Source: Berkiella_A sp964633725
Lineage (GTDB): Bacteria > Pseudomonadota > Gammaproteobacteria > Berkiellales > Berkiellaceae
Direction: 5' to 3'
DNA length: 64,000 nucleotides
Assembly: GCA_964633725.1 (NCBI GenBank)
Contig: CAZWHY010000006.1
Location: 1 to 64,000 of the forward strand
Positions 9,528 to 19,083 of this stretch are shown here, in pieces (position 1 is the first letter of the stretch; the number at the start of each line of letters is the position of its first letter). Made by a program: the position numbers and the translations under genes. The notes under the pieces were generated by a model, which was given only the letters and a program-made list of their open reading frames with translations, ran no database searches and had not been told where the DNA came from.

Positions 9528-9923
9528 TTAAGCGTCTACAGCTTCCTTTAAACTTTTTAGTACAACTAACTTAACATCATCGCGAGCCGGCTTAGACGGT
9601 ATCACAACTTCTGTACCGGTTAATGGGCTAACCATTTTGCGCTGTTTGGTTGCTTTGCGGCGAACTTTTCTAATTTTCAAACCGAGTTTTGGCAAAATAA
9701 TTTCGCCTGAACCTTGTTTTTTCAAATGCGCTTTAACAAGTTTCGCTAAAGAATCAAAAACAGCCTCAACATCAACGCGCTTAATATCTGTCTCCATTGC
9801 GATATGTTGAAAAATTTCAGCCCTAGACTGGCGTTCTTTAATGGCACGAACTCTTTCTTTCTTTTGAGAGGATTGAACTGTTTTTCTCTTCATTGTTGAC
9901 TTTATTGCTTTTTTAGGGGCCAT
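9528..9923 (-). CDS. HU/IHF-family DNA-binding protein with Lys-rich N-terminal tail
   Basis: Nucleoid-associated protein. The C-terminal ~90 residues fit the HU/IHF fold: SRAEIFQHIAMETDIKRVDVEAVFDSLAKLVKAHLKKQGSGEIILPKLGLKIRK, with the DNA-arm region shortened and changed (the usual RNP is replaced by TGTEVVIPSKPA). In front of it is a ~40-residue basic tail (MAPKKAIKSTMKRK...) absent from HU itself and reminiscent of eukaryotic H1 tails or Coxiella/Legionella basic nucleoid proteins. ATG 9923 is chosen because GGTGGAG lies six bases upstream; an in-frame extension to 9983 has no support. Single gene, converging on hgmA. Confidence 0.8.
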   Translation of the reverse strand: MAPKKAIKSTMKRKTVQSSQKKERVRAIKERQSRAEIFQHIAMETDIKRVDVEAVFDSLAKLVKAHLKKQGSGEIILPKLGLKIRKVRRKATKQRKMVSPLTGTEVVIPSKPARDDVKLVVLKSLKEAVDA

Positions 9924-10008
9924 TGAAAACTCCACCGTTATAATAGTAAATTTACCAAACAAGCGATTATGCCAACACCACATTTATAAGTAAAGGGGCA
10001 CACCAAAT

Positions 10009-10671
10009 TTATAATGGCATTACACACTGTTCTATATCAAATTTAGGGGCGTTCATCTGGGGGGAAACCGGATAAGCCTTTAATAATTGCTCATCATGCG
10101 TTGCTTGCAAGCACGCCTCAATTTCGGGTAACTTTGACTTAGGGTTTAACCATGCCGCATAATTTTCGGGCAGCAAAATAACCGGCTTTCTTTCATGGAT
10201 ATTTGAGAGTCCATCCTCTGCAACGGTCGTAATCACTGCACAGGTAGTTGCCTCATCGGATTGCTTTTCTTGCCATATAGACCATATGCCGGCAAGACCT
10301 AACACAGGTTGTCCTGGTGAAAAAATATAAAATGGCTGCTTTTTTCCAGCCAAAGATTTCCACTCATAGTAACCCGAAACAGGAATAATACATCTTGTTT
10401 TTAAGGCCGCTTGTTTAAAAGAGGGCTTTTCCATCAAGGTTTCTTGTCTGGCGTTTATATAGCCTTGCGGAGCTTGCCCATCCTTTGGTTTGACCCAATG
10501 CGGTAAAAAAGCCCATTGGCTAAAAACAATGCCTTGCCCCTGTGTCGTAATAATAGGGACAACCTGGTTAGGCGCGATATTATACCGTGCGCGCATAATA
10601 AAACCTTGCCTTAATTGAAAGTGTTCTTTAATCTGTTCGATACTCGCAAATAAAGCAAATCGTCCACACAT
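10009..10671 (-). CDS. yedK: SRAP/YedK-HMCES family abasic-site crosslinking protein
   Basis: SOS response-associated peptidase family protein that forms a thiazolidine crosslink with abasic sites in single-stranded DNA. The protein begins MCGRF, so Cys2 is available once Met1 is removed, as required. The other conserved elements are present: YNIAPNQVVPI (active-site Asn), the ARQETLMEKPSFKQA segment, CIIPVSGYYEWK (active-site Glu) and NIHERKPVIL (catalytic His, family consensus HxRMPVIL with Met changed to Lys). The 220-residue length is normal. It lies 42 bases after glmS in the same direction and could be read through from it. Confidence 0.93.
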   Translation of the reverse strand: MCGRFALFASIEQIKEHFQLRQGFIMRARYNIAPNQVVPIITTQGQGIVFSQWAFLPHWVKPKDGQAPQGYINARQETLMEKPSFKQAALKTRCIIPVSGYYEWKSLAGKKQPFYIFSPGQPVLGLAGIWSIWQEKQSDEATTCAVITTVAEDGLSNIHERKPVILLPENYAAWLNPKSKLPEIEACLQATHDEQLLKAYPVSPQMNAPKFDIEQCVMPL

Positions 10672-10713
10672 AATACTTAATTTTTCTCGTTTTATTTTTG
10701 ATTGTTTTGAAAG

Positions 10714-12546
10714 TTATTCAACCGTAACAGATTTGGCAAGATTGCGCGGCTGATCCACATCTGTTCCCTTCCGCAAGGCCACATGATAAGCCAACAACTG
10801 CAATGGCAAGGTCATCACGATGGGAGATAAAAGCTCTCCCGCATAAGGCACCTCAATGACCACTGTCCCCTGCTCAGGTTTGAAATCTATTCCCTGTTCT
10901 GCTATCAAGAAAATTTCACCCTTCCTGGCCAAAACCTCATGAATATTAGATTTTAACTTGCCAATCAAAGCATCTTTGCTCGCCACCACCACCACAGGCA
11001 TATGCTTATCGACCAAAGCCAAGGGACCATGCTTTAATTCTCCCGCAGGATAAGCTTCAGCATGGATGTATGAAATCTCTTTTAGTTTTAAGGCGCCTTC
11101 TTTGGCTATAGCATAATGCTTGCCTCGTCCCAAGAACAAAGTATGGTTTTTCTCTTCAAAGCGCTCAGAATGTTTTTCAATAATCGCATCTAGCTTTAAA
11201 GTCTCTTCTAATAATGCTGGTAATTTTCTTAATTGTGTTGCAATATCTGCAGCTTGCGTTTTATCTTTGTCATTCCGTTTACCCAAACAATGGGTCAACA
11301 TTAACAAAGCCACTAACTGTGTAACAAACGCTTTGGTAGACGCAACACCAATTTCAGGCCCCGCATGGGTTAGCAATACACATTGAGACTCTCGCACTAA
11401 TGCGCTCTCAGGGACGTTACATATGGCTAAGGTACCACAATAATTATCAGAGGTTATATTTTTCAACGCGCCTAGCGTATCTGCCGTTTCACCTGACTGG
11501 GACAAAGAAACAAACAAAGTACCCTCAGGCACCACTTGGCGCTGATAACGCACTTCACTCGCAATATCAACCTGACAAGATAATCCACAAATGCTTTCAA
11601 TCCAACTTTTAGCCACCATGCCAGCGTGGTAGCTTGTACCACAAGCAACAATCTGTACATGACGAACTCTATCAAATACATCTGATGCGCAAGAACCAAA
11701 AATACGATCTTGAATATCATCACCAGACAAACGCCCTTCCATTGCGGCACAAACCGCTTGAGGCTGCTCAAATATTTCTTTTTGCATAAAGTGCCGATAA
11801 GTACCTTTATCAACACTTTGCAGACTGATAGCTATTTTTTTCGCAGTTCGTTGCACAGGGTTTCCTGCCGCATCAACAATATCAAATCGATCTTGATAGA
11901 CATCCGCAATATCTCCTTCTTCTAAAACCACTATCTCTTGTGTGAAGGGTAAAAGTGCCAAGGTATCTGACGCAATGTAATGTTCACCAATACCAATCCC
12001 AAGCACCAATGGGCTGCCTTTGCGCGCCACAATAATGTGATCTGGCTCAGTGTTAGAGATAACACAAAGCGCATAGGTTCCCTCTAAATGCTTAATAGAT
12101 TCTTGCACGGCCTCTTTAAGAGACAATCCTGCTTTCAAAAAATCTCCCAGCAAGCATACTATGACTTCTGTATCGGTCTCTGAATAAAAGCGATGGCCTT
12201 TTTTTAGTAGCTCAGCTCTGAGCGATTCAAAATTTTCAATAATACCATTGTGTACCAACGCAATATTATCTTCAAAAGTATGGGGGTGCGCATTTGTTTC
12301 ACTTGGTTGCCCATGTGTAGCCCATCTGGTATGCGCCAGCCCGATTTTCCCCAGAGCAGGTTCTCGAATAATCGCATCATCCAGCTCTCTTACTTTTCCA
12401 CAGACTCTGCGTCGAACCAATGCACCCTCATCGCTTAACACGGCGAGACCTGCTGAATCATACCCTCGATATTCTAGGCGCTTAAGCCCTTCAACCAGTA
12501 ATGGCGCAATATCTCGTTGCGAAACAAGAGCCGTTATCCCACACAT
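10714..12546 (-). CDS. glmS: Glutamine-fructose-6-phosphate aminotransferase (isomerizing)
   Basis: Makes glucosamine-6-phosphate from fructose-6-phosphate and glutamine, the entry to amino-sugar, peptidoglycan and LPS synthesis. The N-terminal class II glutaminase domain begins MCGI, with Cys2 as the nucleophile, and includes AHTRWATHG. Two SIS sugar-isomerase domains follow, with CGTSYHAG, SQSGETADT and EGALKLKEISYIHAEAY; the C-terminus DQPRNLAKSVTVE is the family's conserved end. The 610-residue length is typical. Only 15 bases separate it from glmU upstream, so glmU-glmS form one operon, as in E. coli. No glmS ribozyme-like sequence was seen. Confidence 0.98.
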   Translation of the reverse strand: MCGITALVSQRDIAPLLVEGLKRLEYRGYDSAGLAVLSDEGALVRRRVCGKVRELDDAIIREPALGKIGLAHTRWATHGQPSETNAHPHTFEDNIALVHNGIIENFESLRAELLKKGHRFYSETDTEVIVCLLGDFLKAGLSLKEAVQESIKHLEGTYALCVISNTEPDHIIVARKGSPLVLGIGIGEHYIASDTLALLPFTQEIVVLEEGDIADVYQDRFDIVDAAGNPVQRTAKKIAISLQSVDKGTYRHFMQKEIFEQPQAVCAAMEGRLSGDDIQDRIFGSCASDVFDRVRHVQIVACGTSYHAGMVAKSWIESICGLSCQVDIASEVRYQRQVVPEGTLFVSLSQSGETADTLGALKNITSDNYCGTLAICNVPESALVRESQCVLLTHAGPEIGVASTKAFVTQLVALLMLTHCLGKRNDKDKTQAADIATQLRKLPALLEETLKLDAIIEKHSERFEEKNHTLFLGRGKHYAIAKEGALKLKEISYIHAEAYPAGELKHGPLALVDKHMPVVVVASKDALIGKLKSNIHEVLARKGEIFLIAEQGIDFKPEQGTVVIEVPYAGELLSPIVMTLPLQLLAYHVALRKGTDVDQPRNLAKSVTVE

Positions 12547-12561
12547 ACTAATGACCTCATA

Positions 12562-13989
12562 TTATTTAGACTTACTTTCTTCTGAAGCATACATAAAATT
12601 ACTGGTTTGTTTGTTGCCCGCTTTTTTTTGTTTGACGGGTCTTTTCCAGGCGGAGGTCGAACGTTGTAATAGTTTATGCGTTACGGTAAGTTGGTTGGCT
12701 GGCGCGTCTTTTCTCAAGGTGGAACCTGCTGCGATTGTCGCGCCTTCCCCAACTTTTATCGGTGCAATTAACTGTGTATTAGACCCAACAAAAGCATTAT
12801 CACCAATAATGGTTCTATATTTATTAGCGCCATCATAATTACATGTAATCGTACCGGCTCCAATATTCACCATCTTACCCAAGACCGCATCACCAATATA
12901 ACTAAGGTGCGATACCTTTGAACCTTTTCCGATAATCGTATTTTTGACTTCAACAAAATTACCAATATGCACATCATCTGATAACTCAGTGCCTGGGCGC
13001 AATCTCGCAAAAGGGCCAACGGAACAATTGTTACCGATGGTCACATCTTCTAAATAGGAGTTGGCTAAAATAGAAACATTTTCACCAATCTCACAATTAA
13101 TTAATACACAGTTTGGACCAATACGTGTATTTTTCTTAATGGTCACCTTGCCCTCGATAACCACATTCACATCAATGACGACATCTGTGTCAGCCTCTAG
13201 CGAACCACGTAAATCAAAACGTGCCGGATCAAATATGCAAACACCCTGCTTAAGCAAATCTTCAGCCAAAGATCTTTGATAATAACGTTCAGCCGTCACC
13301 TGCTGTGACTTATCATTAACACCAAGGACTTCTTCGACAACACTAGGTACTGCGGTCACGATGTCACAGCCCTCTTCTGCGGCCATTTGAACAATATCTG
13401 TTAAATAATATTCTTCTTTTGCATTTTTATTTTGTATTTTCGGTAGCCATTTTTCTAGGTTGTTTCTGTCAATAACAAAAATACCTGTGTTCACCTCGTG
13501 AATTTGTTTCTCGATATCATTCGCATCTTGCTCTTCTACAATGCGCATGACTTTCTTATCCTTCCCCCGCACAATACGCCCCAGTCCAGTGGGATCGCTT
13601 GCTATCGCGGTCAACAAGCCAACACTATTATCTGGCGCAGCAGTAAGCAATCGTTTTAAGGTATCTGATTGAATAAGAGGCACATCACCATATAAAGTCA
13701 AAACACGGTGACCTTTGGGAATATGAGGCAATGCTTTCGAAACAGCGTCTCCTGTGCCGAGTCGCTTGGGCTGCTCAACCCAGGTCAGAGGGAAGGACTT
13801 AAAGTGCTGTTTAACCAGCTCCCCCTCATACCCATGAATGATAATAATCTGCTTGGGGTTAAGTGCTTGAGCCGTTTTGAGTACGTGCTCCAGCATGGGC
13901 TTTCCACCAATAGGGTGCAGTACCTTGGGTAGTGGGGATTTCATTCTGGTGCCTTGACCAGCCGCTAGTACGACAATACTTAAATTCAT
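12562..13989 (-). CDS. glmU: Bifunctional N-acetylglucosamine-1-phosphate uridyltransferase / glucosamine-1-phosphate acetyltransferase
   Basis: Makes UDP-GlcNAc in two steps from GlcN-1-P. The N-terminal nucleotidyltransferase has LAAGQGTRMKSPLPKVLHPIGGKPM and LYGDVPLI. The C-terminal left-handed beta-helix carries hexapeptide repeats and the acetyltransferase end (IGAGTITCNYDG, FVGSNTQLIAPIKVG). At 475 residues it is about 20 longer than E. coli GlmU because of a Lys/Ser-rich tail (KQKKAGNKQTSN...). It is first in the glmU-glmS operon. The 184-base gap behind it holds the atp terminator and must also contain the glmU promoter. Confidence 0.98.
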   Translation of the reverse strand: MNLSIVVLAAGQGTRMKSPLPKVLHPIGGKPMLEHVLKTAQALNPKQIIIIHGYEGELVKQHFKSFPLTWVEQPKRLGTGDAVSKALPHIPKGHRVLTLYGDVPLIQSDTLKRLLTAAPDNSVGLLTAIASDPTGLGRIVRGKDKKVMRIVEEQDANDIEKQIHEVNTGIFVIDRNNLEKWLPKIQNKNAKEEYYLTDIVQMAAEEGCDIVTAVPSVVEEVLGVNDKSQQVTAERYYQRSLAEDLLKQGVCIFDPARFDLRGSLEADTDVVIDVNVVIEGKVTIKKNTRIGPNCVLINCEIGENVSILANSYLEDVTIGNNCSVGPFARLRPGTELSDDVHIGNFVEVKNTIIGKGSKVSHLSYIGDAVLGKMVNIGAGTITCNYDGANKYRTIIGDNAFVGSNTQLIAPIKVGEGATIAAGSTLRKDAPANQLTVTHKLLQRSTSAWKRPVKQKKAGNKQTSNFMYASEESKSK

Positions 13990-14104
13990 GTCGCTACCTT
14001 ACTTGTTAGTTTTTTTCTTGCCATTTGCGCACTTTAGCAAAATGAGCAACTTTCGCCACCCCAACGAGCCATTCTGGCTTAAAAAAAACGCTTTACGAGT
14101 AAAT

Positions 14105-14134
14105 AAATAGGAAAAGCCTCTATAAAGAGGCTTT
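14105..14134 (-). terminator. Intrinsic terminator of the atp operon
   Basis: On the minus strand AAAGCCTC and GAGGCTTT form a perfect 8-base-pair stem with a six-base loop, followed by TTTTCCTATTTATT. It lies about 40 bases past the atpC stop and before glmU. Confidence 0.85.
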
Positions 14135-14173
14135 ATTGGAACTTAAACTAAAACTTAACTGAAGCAAAGTGCT

Positions 14174-14596
14174 TTAGTGACCTTTCTTCTTTAGATCCTG
14201 AATAGCTCTTAACATACCAGCCGCTTGCACTAACTCTGCGCGCGCTCTGGCTATATCCATTCTGGAATTGCTATCTTGTATAGCTTGCTCGGCTTGTTCT
14301 CTTGCTTTGATGGCTTCCATTTCATTGAAGTCTCTGGCTCTAACTACCGTGTCAGCTAACACAGTCACATGCCCAGGCTGAATCTCTAATATGCCGCCAG
14401 TCACATAAGCAATTTCTTCTCCCCCCCCTTCAAGCCGAAGCCTTATAGGGCCGGGCAACAATCCCGTTAGCAAAGGCGCATGACCTGAAGCAATTTCTAG
14501 CTCACCCAAGATACCTGTCGCAAAAACTCTAGTCGCTTTCCCTGAAAAAATTTCAGCTTCAGCGCTCACAATATCAACCTGCATGATTTTAGACAT
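14174..14596 (-). CDS. atpC: ATP synthase epsilon subunit
   Basis: F1 epsilon subunit (140 residues), which links gamma to the c-ring and can inhibit ATP hydrolysis. The N-terminal beta sandwich (MQVDIVSAEAEIFSG..., GELEIASGHAPLLTGLLPG) and the C-terminal two-helix domain (ending QAAGMLRAIQDLKKKGH) are both present. I place the start at ATG 14596 because TAGGG lies a few bases upstream and MSKIMQVDIVSAE aligns with the family; a longer frame to 14635 would overlap atpD. Last gene of the atp operon, followed by a terminator. Confidence 0.95.
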   Translation of the reverse strand: MSKIMQVDIVSAEAEIFSGKATRVFATGILGELEIASGHAPLLTGLLPGPIRLRLEGGGEEIAYVTGGILEIQPGHVTVLADTVVRARDFNEMEAIKAREQAEQAIQDSNSRMDIARARAELVQAAGMLRAIQDLKKKGH

Positions 14597-14609
14597 AATG
14601 ACCCTATTT

Positions 14610-16022
14610 TTATAACATGTCTTTGGATTTTTCAACCGCTTCGTCTATGCTGCCCACCATATAAAACGCTTGCTCAGGTAAGTGATCGTACTCACCCTCT
14701 ATAATGCCCTTAAAGCCTTTAATCGTATCTTTTAAGGATACATATTTTCCAGGTGAACCGGTGAAAACTTCTGCAACAAAGAAAGGCTGTGATAAAAAGC
14801 GTTGAATTTTTCTCGCTCTAGATACAGAGGCCTTGTCTTCTTCTGACAACTCATCCATTCCCAAAATGGCAATAATATCTTTTAGCTCTTTATAGCGTTG
14901 CAAAGTACCCTGCACACCACGTGCAACATCATAATGCTCTTGCCCAACAATCAAAGGATCAAGCTGTCGACTAGTAGAATCTAATGGATCCACCGCAGGA
15001 TAAATACCTAACTCAGCAATTTGTCTAGACAATACAACCGTCGCATCTAAATGCGCAAACGTTGTAGCAGGAGAGGGATCGGTCAAATCATCCGCAGGAA
15101 CATATACCGCCTGAATAGATGTAATCGATCCTGTTTTGGTAGAGGTAATCCGCTCTTGCAAACGCCCCATTTCTTCAGCCAGCGTCGGTTGGTACCCTAC
15201 AGCAGATGGCATTCTACCTAGCAAAGCTGAGACTTCCACACCGGCGAGTGTGTAACGATAAATATTATCAATAAATAATAAAACGTCCCGACCTTCGTCT
15301 CTAAAACTTTCCGCAATTGTTAAGCCTGTTAGTGCCACACGCAAACGGTTCCCTGGAGGCTCATTCATTTGCCCATAAACCAAAGACACTTTGTCTAAAA
15401 CATTCGAGTCTTTCATTTCATGGTAGAAGTCATTTCCTTCACGGGTTCGCTCACCGACCCCAGCAAAAACAGAATAACCGCTATGCTCAATCGCAATATT
15501 ACGAATTAATTCCATCATGTTGACTGTTTTACCAACACCCGCACCACCAAACAAGCCCACTTTACCACCTTTTGCAAAGGGGCAAATCAAATCGATAACC
15601 TTAATGCCTGTTTCTAACAATTCATCACTGGCCGCAAGATCTTGAAAAGCAGGCGCATCTCTATGAATCACGAGCCTTTGATCTTCATTAATAGGACCGC
15701 GTTCATCAATCGGATTTCCCAGAACATCCATGATACGGCCTAGTGTTTTTTTCCCAACAGGCACTTTAATGGCTTCTTGTGTGTTTTGAACCTTTAGACC
15801 ACGCTTTACGCCATCTGTGGTACCCATTGCAATGGTTCTCACCACGCCATCACCAAGCTGTTGCTGAACCTCTAAGGTTAAGCCCACTTTATCAACAATC
15901 AAGGCATCATAGACTTTGGGTACGCTATTACGTGGAAACTCAACATCCACAACAGCACCAATAATTTCAACAATTTCACCAATCGTTTTATCAGAAACAG
16001 TCATCGCTTCAGCTGTACTCAT
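14610..16022 (-). CDS. atpD: ATP synthase beta subunit
   Basis: Catalytic F1 subunit (470 residues). Walker A GGAGVGKT, the catalytic Glu in GVGERTREGNDFYHEM, Walker B region LLFIDNIYRYT and the DELSEED lever loop (here DELSEEDK) are all visible. An extra ~12 residues before IGEIVEIIGAVVDVEFP is slightly longer than in E. coli. It lies 40 bases after atpG and 13 bases before atpC in the standard operon order. Confidence 0.98.
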   Translation of the reverse strand: MSTAEAMTVSDKTIGEIVEIIGAVVDVEFPRNSVPKVYDALIVDKVGLTLEVQQQLGDGVVRTIAMGTTDGVKRGLKVQNTQEAIKVPVGKKTLGRIMDVLGNPIDERGPINEDQRLVIHRDAPAFQDLAASDELLETGIKVIDLICPFAKGGKVGLFGGAGVGKTVNMMELIRNIAIEHSGYSVFAGVGERTREGNDFYHEMKDSNVLDKVSLVYGQMNEPPGNRLRVALTGLTIAESFRDEGRDVLLFIDNIYRYTLAGVEVSALLGRMPSAVGYQPTLAEEMGRLQERITSTKTGSITSIQAVYVPADDLTDPSPATTFAHLDATVVLSRQIAELGIYPAVDPLDSTSRQLDPLIVGQEHYDVARGVQGTLQRYKELKDIIAILGMDELSEEDKASVSRARKIQRFLSQPFFVAEVFTGSPGKYVSLKDTIKGFKGIIEGEYDHLPEQAFYMVGSIDEAVEKSKDML

Positions 16023-16062
16023 TTTTCGCTCGCTTTCCTAAGAGGATTTTAATTACCAAACA

Positions 16063-16938
16063 CTAAACCGCAGCGGCACCACTCACGATTTCTGACAATT
16101 CTTGCGTAATTGCAGCCTGTCTCGCTTTATTATAAATCAGTTGCAGACTATCAATTAACTCACTTGCATTTTCGGATGCACTCTTCATCGCTACCATTCT
16201 AGCAGATTGCTCACATGCGAAATTCTCAACAACGCCATGATAAACCTGAGCCTCAATAAATCGCGTCAATAACGCATCTAGCAGCTCTTTGGCATCTGGC
16301 TCATAAAGATAATCCCAATATTTTGTTTCAGAGGGTGCATCAGAAAAAGATTCTTTATCCGGTGCAATCGGTAAAATTTTCTTAATGATTGCTTGTTGGG
16401 TCATTGTATTCACAAACATATTATAAGAAATATAAATGGCATCAATCTCACCTTTATCAAAGGCTTTTAGCATAACGCCCACCGCGCCGATAACATCCGC
16501 CATTTCTGGCGCATCCCCCAACCGACTCGTTGATGCCAATAAAGGCGCATCTAAACGCCTTAAATAAGCTTCCGCTTTAGAGCCTATGGAACAATAGGAT
16601 GTTTTTATGCCCTTTTGGTTCAACCGGTCATTTTCTTTTAAAATGTAACGAAATAAGTTGCCGTTTAAGCCACCACAAAGTCCTCGATCACTAGAAATAA
16701 CGATCACACCAACCGCTTTTTCTTCCCGCTCAATCAAAAATGGATGACGATATTCAGAGTGACTATACGCCAAATGCTCAATCACCGTGCGAATTTTATT
16801 AGCGTATGGGCGAGACGCCTCCATACGCTGCTTGGCTTTTCGCATTTTACTCGCCGCCACCATTTCCATGGCACTGGTTATTTTCTGCGTGCTTTTAATA
16901 CTCGATATTTTACTTCGTATCTCACTTGCGTTAGACAT
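16063..16938 (-). CDS. atpG: ATP synthase gamma subunit
   Basis: Central rotor shaft of F1 (291 residues). The two coiled-coil-forming ends are typical: EIRSKISSIKSTQKITSAMEMVAASKMRKA at the N-terminus and ARMVAMKSASENASELIDSLQLIYNKARQAAITQELSEIVSGAAA at the C-terminus, with the Rossmann-like middle beginning VIVISSDRGLCGGLN. Five bases separate it from atpA, consistent with translational coupling. Confidence 0.98.
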   Translation of the reverse strand: MSNASEIRSKISSIKSTQKITSAMEMVAASKMRKAKQRMEASRPYANKIRTVIEHLAYSHSEYRHPFLIEREEKAVGVIVISSDRGLCGGLNGNLFRYILKENDRLNQKGIKTSYCSIGSKAEAYLRRLDAPLLASTSRLGDAPEMADVIGAVGVMLKAFDKGEIDAIYISYNMFVNTMTQQAIIKKILPIAPDKESFSDAPSETKYWDYLYEPDAKELLDALLTRFIEAQVYHGVVENFACEQSARMVAMKSASENASELIDSLQLIYNKARQAAITQELSEIVSGAAAV

Positions 16939-16943
16939 TATGT

Positions 16944-18509
16944 CTACTCACCTTTTGTCAACTGCCAAGAAGAAGATTGCTTGAATGATTCAATGGCTGT
17001 TTTTAATTTCGCATCAAATTCATCATTAAAATCACCATTGCGATTCAAATCAGTCATTAAATCTGCGTGCTCTTTTCGCACAAAATCTAGTAAGCCTTGC
17101 TCAAAAACAATAACCCGATTCAACTCAACATCATCTAGTAAACCACGGTCGATGGCATATAAAATAACCGCCTGTTCTGCAACAGAGTAAGGAGAAAATT
17201 GCTTTTGCTTCATAGCTTCCATAACACGCTGACCACGTGCTAGCTGCTTACGAGTCGTTGCATCAAGATCAGAGGCAAACTGTGCAAAAGCGGCTAACTC
17301 ACGATACTGCGCCAAAGCCAAACGTACACCACCACCTAGTTTCTTAATGATTTTGGTTTGAGCTGCACCACCAACACGAGAAACAGATAAGCCCGCATTA
17401 ATCGCTGGACGAATGTTCGCGTTAAACAAATCACTTTCTAAGAAAATTTGTCCATCTGTAATCGAGATCACATTGGTCGGAATAAATGCAGACACATCCC
17501 CTGCTTGTGTTTCAATAATAGGCAGAGCTGTTAATGAGCCTGTTTTCCCTTTTACTTTACCGTCTGTTAACTTTTCAACATATTCGGCATTCACACGAGC
17601 CGCTCGTTCTAATAGACGAGAGTGCAAATAAAACACATCCCCTGGATAGGCTTCACGACCTGGTGGACGTTTTAATAATAAAGAAATTTGTCTGTAAGCC
17701 CAAGCTTGCTTAGTCAAATCATCGTAAACAATCAGAGCGTCCTCGCCTTTGTCCCGGAAATATTCTCCCATGGAACAGCCTGAGTATGGCGCAATAAATT
17801 GCAAAGCAGCCGCTTCACTGGCCGAAGCGGCCACAACAATCGTGTGCTTCATCGCACCGTGTTCTTCTAGTTTTTTCACAACGCTTGCAACAGAAGATGC
17901 TTTTTGCCCAATCGCAACATAGACACATTTTACGCCTGTGTCTTTTTGATTGATGATGGCATCAATCGCAATTGCTGTTTTACCGGTTTGTCTGTCACCA
18001 ATAATAAGCTCTCGTTGACCTCGCCCAACTGGCACCATCGCATCAATCGCTTTCATGCCAGTTTGCATTGGTTCATCTACAGATTGACGTGCAATCACAC
18101 CGGGTGCGACTTTTTCAATAGGTGCTGTTTCAGTTGAGTCTATATCACCTTTACCGTCAATAGGGCGTCCCAAGGCATCGACAACTCGACCTAACAAAGC
18201 TTCACCAACCGGCACTTCTAAAATACGATTGGTACACTCTACAGATTGCCCTTCTGCCAACTTATCGGCAGAACCTAATATAACGGCACCAACAGAATCA
18301 CGCTCAAGGTTAAGCGCCAAACCATAAACATCACCCGGAAATTTTATCATTTCCCCTAACATGACATCATTAAGCCCGTGGATGCGAACAATACCATCCC
18401 CTACGCTAATGATGGTTCCAACAGTGCGTGCTTTCGCATCAATATCTGTTTTTTCAATACGCTGACGAATCAGCTCGCTAATTTCAGAAGGATTTAATCG
18501 CATAACCAT
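16944..18509 (-). CDS. atpA: ATP synthase alpha subunit
   Basis: Non-catalytic nucleotide-binding F1 subunit (521 residues). Features seen: N-terminal LNPSEISELIRQRIE helix that binds delta, Walker A GDRQTGKTAIAID, the DALIVYDDLTKQAWAYRQISLLLKRPPGREAYPGD block and the arginine finger region SRVGGAAQTK. The start could be Met1 or Met3 (MRLNPSE), which would change the product by two residues. Placed 29 bases after atpH. Confidence 0.98.
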   Translation of the reverse strand: MVMRLNPSEISELIRQRIEKTDIDAKARTVGTIISVGDGIVRIHGLNDVMLGEMIKFPGDVYGLALNLERDSVGAVILGSADKLAEGQSVECTNRILEVPVGEALLGRVVDALGRPIDGKGDIDSTETAPIEKVAPGVIARQSVDEPMQTGMKAIDAMVPVGRGQRELIIGDRQTGKTAIAIDAIINQKDTGVKCVYVAIGQKASSVASVVKKLEEHGAMKHTIVVAASASEAAALQFIAPYSGCSMGEYFRDKGEDALIVYDDLTKQAWAYRQISLLLKRPPGREAYPGDVFYLHSRLLERAARVNAEYVEKLTDGKVKGKTGSLTALPIIETQAGDVSAFIPTNVISITDGQIFLESDLFNANIRPAINAGLSVSRVGGAAQTKIIKKLGGGVRLALAQYRELAAFAQFASDLDATTRKQLARGQRVMEAMKQKQFSPYSVAEQAVILYAIDRGLLDDVELNRVIVFEQGLLDFVRKEHADLMTDLNRNGDFNDEFDAKLKTAIESFKQSSSWQLTKGE

Positions 18510-18538
18510 ATTCTCTAACTTAAAATCTCAATTAATTA

Positions 18539-19078
18539 TTAGAAGACACCCATCGCGTCGCCGAGTTTAGCAAGCTTGCCGCGCAAAGATCCATCAATCA
18601 ACAAATCGCCAGACCGAATAATCGCCCCAGCCAAAATACTTGAATCTTCCCGACATTCTAGAGCGATATCACGCTGCAGCTTTTTCTTCAATGCCACTTT
18701 GAAGCGCTCTTGATCCTGCTCAGAAACGGGAAACGCAGACGTTAGTTCAACATCGACAATTTTTTCTGCCTCTGCCCGAAAAGATTCGTACTGCTCACAA
18801 ATCAATGGCATTAGAAGCAAGCGCTTAAAATGCGCCAAGGTACGAATTAAATTTTGGCATTCTTTCGAAAAATTATCCCCAGCAATCTCCAGAATCATGA
18901 GTATAATATCATCCGAACTATATACAGGGTTCATTAACATGCTATGCACAACCTCATTATCAACAATGAGTTCGGCAGACTTGAGCATTTCTGACCACAC
19001 AGGCATTTCATTACGCTCAAATGCCAAATCAAATATAGCTCGGGCATAAGGACGGGAAACTTTGTATTCAGAAGACAT
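18539..19078 (-). CDS. atpH: ATP synthase delta subunit
   Basis: Peripheral-stalk protein (179 residues) that joins the b subunits to the top of F1. The N-terminal helical bundle begins with the family's SRPYARAIFDLAFE, and the C-terminal IVDVELTSAFPVSEQDQERFKVALKKKLQRDIAL...ILAGAIIRSGDLLIDGSLRGKLAKL is the conserved domain that contacts b. Five bases after atpF, normal operon position. Confidence 0.97.
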   Translation of the reverse strand: MSSEYKVSRPYARAIFDLAFERNEMPVWSEMLKSAELIVDNEVVHSMLMNPVYSSDDIILMILEIAGDNFSKECQNLIRTLAHFKRLLLMPLICEQYESFRAEAEKIVDVELTSAFPVSEQDQERFKVALKKKLQRDIALECREDSSILAGAIIRSGDLLIDGSLRGKLAKLGDAMGVF

Positions 19079-19083
19079 GAATC

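Noticed and set aside
12248..12838. 196-codon open frame on + strand over glmS/glmU
   Set aside because: Antisense to two well-supported genes; no ribosome binding site, and it spans their junction. A shadow frame.
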